DNA from: JAUMBM01 sp964441755
GTDB lineage: Bacteria; Bacteroidota; Bacteroidia; Chitinophagales; Saprospiraceae
Length of the DNA: 64,000 bases
Reading direction: 5' to 3'
Assembly: GCA_964441755.1 (NCBI GenBank)
Contig: CAYTVG010000004.1
Coordinates: forward strand, 62,001 to 126,000
The notes beneath the pieces were generated by a model. The model had not been told where the DNA came from. It saw only the letters and a program-made list of their open reading frames with translations, and made no database searches. Positions 51,663 through 59,511 of this stretch are shown here, piece after piece; positions within the stretch are counted from its first letter, which is position 1; each line of letters opens with the position of its first letter. The translations under genes were made by a program, and so were the position numbers.

Positions 51663-52573
51663 GACGGCAGCAGGTTTTTGACGAGCATGGCGGCGCCAAA
51701 GACGCCGGCACTGTCGCCGAGCTTGGGTCGAAGCAGCGGAGTATCGAGCCGGGGGTTGAAGACGAAGGATCGCACGCGATCGACCCCTTCGGAATAGAGC
51801 AGGTCTATGTTGCCCAGACCTCCCCCCAGAATGATGGCATCGGGATCGAGGATATTGACAAGATTTGCCACCCCTTTGCCAAAAAAATGCAACAGCCGCT
51901 CGACCGTAGCAGCAGCGTGCGGATCATCAGCACGAGCGGCAATGATATCGGTGAGATGTTTTTTCTCCCCGCTGAGGCTGGCATAGAAGCGTTCCAGCGC
52001 CGGTCCGGAAATGAGCGTTTCCACACAACCAACATGCCCGCAGTAGCAATTGCCACCGGAAGCATCCAGAAACGAATGCCCCCATTCACCACCAATGCCC
52101 TGCAATCCGCCCCAGATGTGGCCGTCGATGACGATGCCTCCCCCGACGCCCGTTCCCATAATGATGCCAAAAACCAGCCTTGCGTCGGGTTTGAACTCCT
52201 GCACGCAGCCCATTTTGGTCTCTGCCAGCGCAAAGCAGTTGGCATCATTGGCCAGCAGGACGGGTATCCCCAGCCGCTGTTCGAGATGCTCACGGACGGG
52301 TTTACCATTGAGCACCAGGGTGTTGCTGTTTTTGAGTAAGCCCGTCGGCGGATCAATGGTGCCCGGTGTGCCTATGCCTACTGCATGCGGCTCAACACCT
52401 GTTTCGGCCTGCAACAGCCAGATTAGTTCCTTGATTCTGTTGAGAATATGATCATAGCCGTACTCCTGTTCGGTAGCAATACGGCGGCGACTCAGAACCT
52501 GTCCGTTTTGGTCGATGACGACCCCTTCAATTTTGGTTCCTCCCAGATCGAGTCCCCAGTAGGTTGTTGCCAT
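51659..52573 (-). CDS. ROK family sugar kinase
   Basis: A 304-residue ROK protein with no DNA-binding domain, so a kinase rather than a repressor. The phosphate-binding motif is GLDLGGTKIEGVV, with the catalytic Asp in LANDANCFALAE and FGIIMGTGVGGGIV. The zinc site is GHVGCVETLISGPAL with preceding CYCG. The likely substrate is glucose, mannose or N-acetylmannosamine/glucosamine; sequence does not decide. It follows an O-antigen ligase-like gene by 11 bases. Confidence 0.92.
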   Translation of the reverse strand: MATTYWGLDLGGTKIEGVVIDQNGQVLSRRRIATEQEYGYDHILNRIKELIWLLQAETGVEPHAVGIGTPGTIDPPTGLLKNSNTLVLNGKPVREHLEQRLGIPVLLANDANCFALAETKMGCVQEFKPDARLVFGIIMGTGVGGGIVIDGHIWGGLQGIGGEWGHSFLDASGGNCYCGHVGCVETLISGPALERFYASLSGEKKHLTDIIAARADDPHAAATVERLLHFFGKGVANLVNILDPDAIILGGGLGNIDLLYSEGVDRVRSFVFNPRLDTPLLRPKLGDSAGVFGAAMLVKNLLPS

Positions 52574-52584
52574 AAGAAGATGAT

Positions 52585-53820
52585 TTATATATCTATGTCC
52601 ATTTTTTCACGTAGTAAGCCTGCCACAAAGACGATAAAGACAGCTGTCCCCGGCTGGGTCTCCAACAACTGCTCTGCTACCATAGCACTGCCGGCAATGA
52701 TATAAACAGCTACCAGCAGTGGCTCTTTGTAGGCTTTTCGGTAGAAGAGCGGCAGCAGCAGGCAGCACAAAAAAATCAGTAGCCCGGTATAACCGGTAGC
52801 AGCTGCCATGAGTACCAGCTGGCTCTGCGGCATAAACTGCTCGTTGGTCAGCGACGGATATCGGTCGCTGACATACGCAACTGTCTCGTCGCGGATATCC
52901 CCTACGCCCACACCCAGCCAGGGGTGCTGTTGCAGCAAGTGTATACCCCCTTCGATGCTGGCTACGCGGTAGGCGTCTGATAAGTCCCGTAAATTTCCCC
53001 CCTTGCGGATTTGCTCTATATTGTACAGGGTGTAGTTGATTTTATGCTGCAGGCTTGGAAAAAGCCGCAAGGCGCTCCCTGCTGCCAGCACGGCCAGCAG
53101 CAACAGCACCAGGCCCAGTCCAAAGCGCTTTTTTACAAACAACTCCCGTACCAGCAGGTAGAGAACCACCAGGTACAGCGCCAGCAGGCCGCTGCGTACG
53201 GCCAGTAAATGCAGGAATCCCAGCATAAAGAGCGTACCTCCCAGCAACAGCGCGGCCTCAGGCCGCGGATAGCGCCAGTGAAACCCCTGCCGCCAGTGAT
53301 CCCAGCCGATGACTGCGGCTACAACCACCATCAGGCTAAAGTGGATATGGCGGGTGGGCGTGGGAAGTACCTGCCCCAGCTTGTAGGAGGCATTCATTTC
53401 CTCCCAGTGGATCAGGTACCAGGCCGTCAGATAAAAACAGGTGGCCAGTATCAGCAGGAAAAAAAAATGCAGCAACAGCCGGTGGGTGCGCTGCGTGAAA
53501 GCGGGGATGGCTACCATTGCAAAAGGCAGGGCCACGAAGGGCAGCTTCATCCGCAGGCGATTGATCAGCCAGCTGAGGTTTTCTGACCACAAACCGCTCA
53601 GGGCGTACAGCAGGAAAATGCCCGCCAGGGCCAGCAGGGCCGGCTCGGCGCGGAAGCGCTGCCAGTGCTTAGGCAGATCCCGGTGAAATACAGCATTGAG
53701 CATCAGGCCTATCACCCCCATACTCAGCAGCAACTTGGAGAAAACCATGCCGAATAACATGAATAACCATGCCAGCAGACAATAATATTCCCTTATTCGC
53801 GTCTCTGTCCAAGCAGCCAT
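52585..53820 (-). CDS. O-antigen ligase family membrane protein
   Basis: A 411-residue polytopic membrane protein with 10-12 helices. A periplasmic loop contains HPWLGVGVGDIRDETVAYV, the Wzy_C/WaaL-type motif, near the central loop. Helices such as LLALYLVVLYLLVRELF and GLGLVLLLLAVLAAGSAL flank it. WaaL-type proteins transfer an undecaprenyl-linked polysaccharide onto lipid A core or onto proteins; Wzy-type relatives polymerise it. The family assignment is good but the exact reaction is uncertain. It heads the operon with the ROK kinase and DUF6503. Confidence 0.85.
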   Translation of the reverse strand: MAAWTETRIREYYCLLAWLFMLFGMVFSKLLLSMGVIGLMLNAVFHRDLPKHWQRFRAEPALLALAGIFLLYALSGLWSENLSWLINRLRMKLPFVALPFAMVAIPAFTQRTHRLLLHFFFLLILATCFYLTAWYLIHWEEMNASYKLGQVLPTPTRHIHFSLMVVVAAVIGWDHWRQGFHWRYPRPEAALLLGGTLFMLGFLHLLAVRSGLLALYLVVLYLLVRELFVKKRFGLGLVLLLLAVLAAGSALRLFPSLQHKINYTLYNIEQIRKGGNLRDLSDAYRVASIEGGIHLLQQHPWLGVGVGDIRDETVAYVSDRYPSLTNEQFMPQSQLVLMAAATGYTGLLIFLCCLLLPLFYRKAYKEPLLVAVYIIAGSAMVAEQLLETQPGTAVFIVFVAGLLREKMDIDI

Positions 53821-53881
53821 TACAGGTCATCTTTGTGAATCAATGCAGCAGCAACTGCACATTTTTTGCTTACCTTGTACA

Positions 53882-53889
53882 CAAAAATA
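53882..53889 (-). promoter_or_regulatory. Candidate -7 element for the O-antigen ligase operon
   Basis: Minus-strand TATTTTTG (TAnnTTTG) 62 bases before the start codon. No -33 TTTG at the right spacing. Confidence 0.4.
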
Positions 53890-53963
53890 GTATTTATTAC
53901 ACATTCTCACGGGTAAGAGCGAGTTTGGGGTTTTCTGCCGGCGGTAAATGGGTTGTTTTCCAG

Positions 53964-54056
53964 TGCGTTTTTGCGTTTTCGAAAGCGTATAGTCGGTGCT
54001 TACTGACTGAAAAACGCGGGAACCTACGAAAAAAGGGCTGTTTGGAGCCGGTAAAA
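53964..54056 (+). repeat. Dispersed intergenic element, copy B
   Basis: Best copy of the element: GCGTTTTCGAAAGCGTATAG, TCGGTGCTTACTGACTGAAA and AAAAGGGCTGTTTGGAGCCG, then GTAAAAA. It ends about 58 bases before the MtfA-like gene. Matching copies are at 26671-26755 (same strand) and 17403-17495 (reverse). The sequence just before it (53920-53950) has a weak second GCCGGCGGTAAAT end. Confidence 0.6.
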
Positions 54057-54113
54057 ATGACCTGAGCACGCTTCCGGATCGTGCCGGCTCCCGTGAGTGG
54101 AATGAAGTCAACT

Positions 54114-54956
54114 ATGCCGAGCAGATACTTTTTGTTTTTTTTTGGTATGTGGACCATAGGAGCTGCCGCGCTGGCCATTTTTTATGAACCCTCCCTCTAT
54201 CTGTGGATGCTGCCGGGTGCCGTTATGGTTGCCGTAGTGTATGTACTTGAGCCTCAAATCAACTGGTGGTACTGGCAGTGGAGTCCCCCTGAACTGAAAG
54301 GCCTGGCCCGCCGGTTGCTTGAAACACAGAGTAATTACTACCAAAGGCTTGACAAGATAGCCGGACGTGAGTTCAGGCGGCGCGTTTTTCTGCTGATGGA
54401 AGGCACCAACTTTATGCCGCAGGGATTTGAGGAAGTACCACAGGATGTGAAGCTGATCATTGCTGCGACTGTAGCGGAGATGAATATGGGGCAGCGGGAT
54501 TTCATATTTCCTGCCTTCGAAAATGTTGTCCTCTACCCGCATCCTTTTCCTTCGCCCCAGTATCCGGAGGTTGTACATGCCTCCGAGACTTATATTCCGG
54601 ATGGTGTTCTCATTTTTTGCACGGAACATGTGCGCCGGGGGTTTATTCATCCCCGGCAATACCTGAGTCTGGTTTTTTACGAGTATGCCAAGGTGTTCAG
54701 GCACTGCAGGTCGGAGCGCCCGTTGCCACAGGCCGACCTCTACAGCTGGGACATGGTTGAAGAGATAGCTGGTTTTTCACAACCGGCGCTCCGATCCTGG
54801 ATAGGGCTCGAGGAGATTGACCTGTTTGCTGTGGTCGCAACCCTCTTCTTTACTCACGCAGATCGGTTTTTGGAAAACCACCCTGCTCTTTACCAGCAAT
54901 TTGCGAACTACTTTGGCCAGAATCCGCTCCAGCCGCCCCGGGCGGCGAATGGCTGA
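54114..54956 (+). CDS. Membrane-anchored MtfA-like protein lacking the zinc-peptidase motif
   Basis: About 280 residues. Two transmembrane helices at the N-terminus (residues ~5-45: FLFFFGMWTIGAAALAIF and LWMLPGAVMVAVVYVLE). The soluble part follows the MtfA (PF06167) outline: FRRRVFLLMEGTNFMPQGF, VPQDVKLIIAATVAEMNMG, FPAFENVVLYPHPF, and the C-terminal IDLFAVVATLFFTHADRFLE with NHPALYQQFANYFGQNPLQ. Where MtfA carries HExxH (HEFAHKLD), this protein reads FYEYAKVFRH: the first His is Tyr and the second is Lys, so zinc ligation is lost. It is therefore probably a pseudo-peptidase. Starts at 54081 or 54102 are also possible. Confidence 0.75.
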   Translation: MPSRYFLFFFGMWTIGAAALAIFYEPSLYLWMLPGAVMVAVVYVLEPQINWWYWQWSPPELKGLARRLLETQSNYYQRLDKIAGREFRRRVFLLMEGTNFMPQGFEEVPQDVKLIIAATVAEMNMGQRDFIFPAFENVVLYPHPFPSPQYPEVVHASETYIPDGVLIFCTEHVRRGFIHPRQYLSLVFYEYAKVFRHCRSERPLPQADLYSWDMVEEIAGFSQPALRSWIGLEEIDLFAVVATLFFTHADRFLENHPALYQQFANYFGQNPLQPPRAANG

Positions 54957-55001
54957 GTTTTTTCTCGACACCCTTTTACATACACCCACAAACACTTCAA
55001 C

Positions 55002-55694
55002 ATGAAACAAATCATGCGCCACCTGCTCGAACTCTTTTACCCCAGGCTTTGCATGGCCTGCGCAACCCATCTCCCCCCACAGGCACGCAGTCTGTGCCTG
55101 CACTGCCAGCTGCAGTTGCCGAAGACCGACTACCATCTTAGTCAGGAAAATCCCTTTACCCGGCGATTTTGGGGGCGAGTGCCCCTGCATACGGGTGCAG
55201 CACTCTACCATTTTGACAAGGGCGGAAAGGTGCAGCGACTCATACACCAGCTCAAGTACAAAGGGCAGCAACAGATAGGCAGCGAGCTCGGGCAGCTCTA
55301 CGGGGAGATGCTTTGCGACATACCGCACTACCGGGATGTAGAGGTTATCGTACCTGTACCCCTGCATCCGCGCAAGCAGCATGAGCGGGGCTACAACCAG
55401 AGCGAACCTTTCGCCCGCGGCCTTGCAGCGGCTATGCGGACCGGCTGCGAGCCCGATGCGCTGATGCGCCGCACCTATGCGGCGAGTCAGACCGCTAAGA
55501 CGCGGCAGGACCGTATGGAAAATGTCCTCCAGGCTTTTTCGCTCCGCGAAGGCAGGCTGTCAGGCTGCCGCAGTGTGCTGCTCGTCGATGATGTACTCAC
55601 TACGGGTGCAACCCTCGAAGCCTGCAGCAATGCGCTTTTGGAGCACGTGCAGCCGCGCATCAGCATGCTGACCATAGCCATGGCCAGTCAATAG
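55002..55694 (+). CDS. comF: ComF-family amidophosphoribosyltransferase-like protein
   Basis: A 230-residue ComF protein. The N-terminal zinc-finger-like region has FYPRLCMACATHLP and SLCLHCQLQLP (two Cys pairs). The phosphoribosyltransferase fold has VPVPLHPRKQHERGYNQSE and the PRPP loop VLLVDDVLTTGATL. ComF helps import single-stranded DNA during natural transformation in competent bacteria. It lies 45 bases after the MtfA-like gene and may be cotranscribed. Confidence 0.93.
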   Translation: MKQIMRHLLELFYPRLCMACATHLPPQARSLCLHCQLQLPKTDYHLSQENPFTRRFWGRVPLHTGAALYHFDKGGKVQRLIHQLKYKGQQQIGSELGQLYGEMLCDIPHYRDVEVIVPVPLHPRKQHERGYNQSEPFARGLAAAMRTGCEPDALMRRTYAASQTAKTRQDRMENVLQAFSLREGRLSGCRSVLLVDDVLTTGATLEACSNALLEHVQPRISMLTIAMASQ

Positions 55695-55855
55695 ACTTAC
55701 TGCCTGTTCGGGAATTGCTGCGGGAGGCAAAAGCGGGTACTTTTTGCGCGTTTTGGGGCTCCTGAAGAAACATGGCCAGCGCTGTTATGACCAACAAGAG
55801 ACAGAAACCCGCAAAAATTCACCTGACGCCTCCGAAGAATATCCCGGATACATTT

Positions 55856-56905
55856 TTATGCCAGCTTCAGTGAGCCCTGAGGCTTAGCTGCCTTGTAGCG
55901 ACCTTTGCCAAAATGGCTGCCATTGAACACCATGACAGGCTTTTTGGCTGCCTGCTCCTCAGGCGGCAATTGCATGAAATCAGCACAGGTATCCGAACAA
56001 CACTGATGGTATCGGCTCGCGCAAGCCTTGCACTGTATGAAAAGAATATGACAAGCAGGATTGGCGCAATTGACATGGTCATCACAGGCAGCACCACACT
56101 GGTGGCAGTTGGCGACAATCTCTTCGCTGATGCGCTCACCCATGCGTTCGTCGAAGACAAAATTCTTCCCGATAAAATAATTAGGCAGCCCCTGTTTTTC
56201 GCACTGATGGCTGTACTCGATGATACCTCCGTCGACCATGAACACATTTTTGAAGCCACGGTGCAGGTAGTAAGCACTTGCCTTTTCACAGCGGATGCCT
56301 CCGGTACAATACATTACAATAGGCTTATCCTTCTGATCGGCCAGCGTTTGCTCAACGATCGGCAATGCCTCCCGGAAAGTCTCGACATCCGGACGGATAG
56401 CTCCCTTGAAGTAGCCTACTTCACTTTCGTAGTGATTGCGCATGTCAACCACAATGGTCTCCGGCTGGTCAAGCAGTGCATTGACCTCAGCGGCATTCAG
56501 GTGGCGGCCGCGCTTGGTCACATCGAAGGTAGCATCGTCAAGTCCGTCAGCGACAATTTTGCTTCGGACTTTTATTTTTAGCTTGTAAAAAGAGTGCCCG
56601 TCGTCTTCTACGGCAATGTTTAGCCGGATGCCATTGAGGAAAGGGATGCTGAAGAGGGCCTCTTTAAACTGATCAAACTGCACCGTGGGTACGGAAATCT
56701 GACCATTGACACCTTCATTCGCTACATAGATGCGGCCATATACACGCACAGCATCCAGTGTTTGGTAGAGAAAATCCCTGAAAGCTGCAGGATTTTCGAT
56801 CTGGTGGTATTTGTAAAAAGAGAGCGTCGTGCGCTCCTCTGCCGAAGCAAGCATTCGCTGCTTCAGTTCCTCGTTGTTGACGAGATTAAAAAGTCTCTTA
56901 GCCAT
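55856..56905 (-). CDS. trhO: tRNA uridine(34) hydroxylase / rhodanese-like TrhO (YceA)
   Basis: A 349-residue protein of the TrhO/YceA family, which hydroxylates U34 of certain tRNAs to ho5U using oxygen and a rhodanese domain. The N-terminal ferredoxin-like part has VYGRIYVANEGVNGQIS. The rhodanese domain carries the active-site Cys in VMYCTGGIRCEKASAYY. The C-terminus has a Cys-rich zinc-binding region (CHQCGAACDDHVNCANPAC; QCCSDTC). The start at 56905 (MAKRLFNLVNNEE) was chosen because the longer frame adds a stretch overlapping the upstream intergenic region. Confidence 0.92.
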   Translation of the reverse strand: MAKRLFNLVNNEELKQRMLASAEERTTLSFYKYHQIENPAAFRDFLYQTLDAVRVYGRIYVANEGVNGQISVPTVQFDQFKEALFSIPFLNGIRLNIAVEDDGHSFYKLKIKVRSKIVADGLDDATFDVTKRGRHLNAAEVNALLDQPETIVVDMRNHYESEVGYFKGAIRPDVETFREALPIVEQTLADQKDKPIVMYCTGGIRCEKASAYYLHRGFKNVFMVDGGIIEYSHQCEKQGLPNYFIGKNFVFDERMGERISEEIVANCHQCGAACDDHVNCANPACHILFIQCKACASRYHQCCSDTCADFMQLPPEEQAAKKPVMVFNGSHFGKGRYKAAKPQGSLKLA

Positions 56906-57166
56906 ACGTAAATGAATGGGTACGAAAAAAGCAAGATGCAGGCTTGCCGGGTTGCCCCAGTGCGTACCTGCCAGCAGCGGATGCACTTATGCAGCCATTG
57001 CTGACGTAACGGGCACAAAAATACACAATTTGATACATGCTGCAAGGAAGAAGCCGTGCAGGGCCTGATCTCGGACAGGTGATTTTTGTCAGCACTCCTG
57101 TCGTGTTGTCCATTAATCCAGAGCATCCAAATTATGGAGCAAAGTGAGAATCTTTTTGAGACAGTT

Positions 57167-57197
57167 CTTGCGCATCCAAAAAAAGTACCTATATTTG
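57167..57197 (+). promoter_or_regulatory. Promoter of the tRNA-Cys gene
   Basis: TATATTTG at 57190-57197 matches TAnnTTTG; CTTG at 57167-57170 sits exactly 19 bases before it, one base off TTTG. The tRNA begins 52 bases downstream. Confidence 0.65.
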
Positions 57198-57248
57198 CAT
57201 CCTCATTTGGCAAGATGCCCACTTTAGCGGGTATAATGTCTTTGAAAA

Positions 57249-57319
57249 GGTCGGGTGGCCGAGTGGCTAGGCAGAGGTCTGCAAAACCTCGTACGGCGGT
57301 TCGAATCCGCTCCCGACCT
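57249..57319 (+). tRNA. tRNA-Cys (GCA)
   Basis: A 71-base cloverleaf. The acceptor stem GGTCGGG (57249-57255) pairs with CCCGACC (57312-57318), discriminator T at 57319, the identity base of tRNA-Cys. The anticodon loop is CTGCAAA with GCA at 57281-57283 on a GAGGT/ACCTC stem. The T arm contains GGTTCGAATCC. The 3' CCA is not encoded. Confidence 0.95.
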
Positions 57320-57351
57320 CAATAATTTCCTGCAAGCGCCGGGATACAAAA

Positions 57352-57389
57352 CAAAAGGGTTTGAGCTCCGCTCAAACCCTTTTGTTTTT
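57352..57389 (+). terminator. Terminator after tRNA-Cys
   Basis: CAAAAGGGTTTGAGC, loop TCC, then its perfect complement, followed by TTTTT: a 15-pair stem 32 bases past the tRNA. Confidence 0.85.
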
Positions 57390-57916
57390 GGCCTGCCTTT
57401 TCACCTGATCAGTTCCTGTCACATCCTACCTTATTCGCTTGATACCGTCCAAAAGGTTATAAAAAAAAGGAGGCAGCGCCACCACAGCACTACCTCAGCC
57501 CTAACCAAATAAAACCAAATTATCTTACATATCTTTATCCGAACTAAATCCGGAGCGATTTCTTACAGTTGTTGATGCAAATATAACACTTATTGTAAAA
57601 AATACAATTACAAAATTGGCAATTTTTTACGACATCTTTGCACCTCGACGCTAAATTAGCAGCTAATTTTTAATAAATTGCATTTACTTGCAGAGACCGA
57701 GGGTTGACCCAAGCTCACAAAGATTTGTTGTGAAATTTTATTCTATTACCGAGAAAATAAACACTTGTTTCGGCACAAAATTCCGAAACCAACACAATAA
57801 AAAACAATTCCCTTTTTTTCTTCGCACAAGAAGCCACAGAAAAATAAGCAGCTTACGCTATTTACAGCCTTGTAAGGTCGTATTGCTGGCTCCTCAAAAA
57901 CATATATTTTTTTACG
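57390..57916. other. Gene-free AT-rich stretch before the M28 peptidase gene
   Basis: About 530 bases with no coding signal. It contains an 8-1-8 dyad AAATTAGC-A-GCTAATTT (57653-57669) and a near-match to the -7 box, CATCTTTG, about 20 bases before it. Nothing else stands out. Confidence 0.5.
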
Positions 57917-59341
57917 ATGACCAAGTATATTTATTACCGCATTTTTTTGGGAATTCTCGCCCTTGGGTGCATACGCGGGGGGCTGCTGTCAGCACAAGAA
58001 ACCGAAAATCTCACCACAACTGATGCGTTTTACATTCGGCGCATCTATGACATGTCGCTTACGAGCGGCAGCAGCTATGATTGGTTATCTCATCTGACAC
58101 AACAAATAGGCGGAAGGCTATCGGGCTCTCCTGAAGCGGCGGCGGCCGTCACCTACACACAGCAGATGCTGGATACGCTCGGCCTTGACAGTGTATGGCT
58201 ACAGCCATGTATGGTCCCTCGCTGGGTGAGGGGTGAAGCGGAGGAGGTGCGTATTGTAAACTCTGTACAGATCGGAACACAAGTATTGCGGGGGCTGGCC
58301 TTGGGAAATTCTGAGGGTACCGGACCGGCAGGGCTCACGGCCGAGGTTGTTGAGGTAAAAAGCCTGGATGAGCTGGCACAGCTGGGCACTGCCCGGCTGG
58401 CCGGTAAGATTGTTTTTTTCAACAGGCCTTTTGACCCCACCCAGCTCAACACTTTTGCCGCCTACGGCGGCGCTGTTGACCAGCGGGGACTAGGAGCCAG
58501 CAGGGCTGCCCGCTATGGTGCTGCAGGTGTGCTGGTACGTTCTATGACCAACCGGATAGATGAATATCCGCATACAGGCGCCATGATGTACGAAGATGGC
58601 GTCCCGAAAATCCCGGCTATGGCCATCAGTACACTTGATGCCGAACTGTTGAGCCGCCTGCTGCAAAAGGAGGCTGTGCGCGTATACATGCGCAGCACTT
58701 CGCGCATGCTCTCTCCTGTCCTCTCCTACAATGTCATTGGTGAGATCCGTGGCAGTGAGCATCCTGAAGAAATTATTCTGGTGGGTGGTCATCTCGATTC
58801 CTGGGATATCGGCCAGGGAGCACATGACGACGGAACAGGCTGCGTACAGGCCATGCAGGTTTTGCAAACCTTACGGCAACTGTCGTACAAACCCCGGCAT
58901 ACCCTCCGCTGTGTGTTGTTTATGAATGAAGAGAATGGTCTACAAGGAGGACGTGTATATGCAGACAGTTCGAATGCACGCAACGAATTCCATCTCGCAG
59001 CCATCGAGTCCGATCGCGGTGGGTTTACGCCTCGCGGGTTCACTTGCGAAGGTGATGAAGCCGTCATAGGAGCCTACTTCAAGCGGTTGGGCGAGTGGCT
59101 ACCGCTGCTGGAACCCTACGGCCTCTCTTTGCGCCGGGGTGGCAGCGGAGCCGATATCAGTCCGCTCAAATCTCAAAAAGGACTTCTTCTTGGCTATGAA
59201 CCTGACTCCCAGCGGTATTTTGACTACCACCACGCTGCTTCAGATGTTTTTGAGACTGTCAATAAGCGTGAACTCGAACTAGGGGCGGCTTCTATGACCG
59301 CGCTCGTCTACCTGCTGGATAAATATGGTTTGAAAGAATAA
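57917..59341 (+). CDS. Secreted M28-family aminopeptidase (carboxypeptidase Q-like)
   Basis: A 474-residue exported zinc peptidase. The signal peptide is IFLGILALGCIRGGLLSAQ. A PA-type insert (TARLAGKIVFFNRPFD to IPAMAISTLDAELL) precedes the catalytic core. Zinc ligands and catalytic acid are visible: His/Asp in VGGHLDSWD, Asp in GAHDDGTG, Glu pair in FMNEENG, Asp in IESDRGG and His in DYHHAASD. Such enzymes remove residues from the N- or C-terminus of peptides in the periplasm or outside the cell. Confidence 0.92.
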   Translation: MTKYIYYRIFLGILALGCIRGGLLSAQETENLTTTDAFYIRRIYDMSLTSGSSYDWLSHLTQQIGGRLSGSPEAAAAVTYTQQMLDTLGLDSVWLQPCMVPRWVRGEAEEVRIVNSVQIGTQVLRGLALGNSEGTGPAGLTAEVVEVKSLDELAQLGTARLAGKIVFFNRPFDPTQLNTFAAYGGAVDQRGLGASRAARYGAAGVLVRSMTNRIDEYPHTGAMMYEDGVPKIPAMAISTLDAELLSRLLQKEAVRVYMRSTSRMLSPVLSYNVIGEIRGSEHPEEIILVGGHLDSWDIGQGAHDDGTGCVQAMQVLQTLRQLSYKPRHTLRCVLFMNEENGLQGGRVYADSSNARNEFHLAAIESDRGGFTPRGFTCEGDEAVIGAYFKRLGEWLPLLEPYGLSLRRGGSGADISPLKSQKGLLLGYEPDSQRYFDYHHAASDVFETVNKRELELGAASMTALVYLLDKYGLKE

Positions 59342-59511
59342 AGTCTCGCGCAGCTTGTGTGCCTGGTCGGGACTGTATGCGATCCGGCAGGGGTTGTATG
59401 GCTTGCAGAAAAGGGCATCCGGCAAAAATCCGTCGCAGAAGATGTAGCGTATTTATCGCGTAATTTTTATATAAAAACCTATACATTTACGTTATTTAAA
59501 TAAACACAGGT

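Noticed and set aside
57653..57669. An 8-1-8 dyad upstream of the M28 peptidase gene
   Set aside because: It is about 250 bases from the start codon with no promoter confirmed between; kept only as a note in the gap entry.
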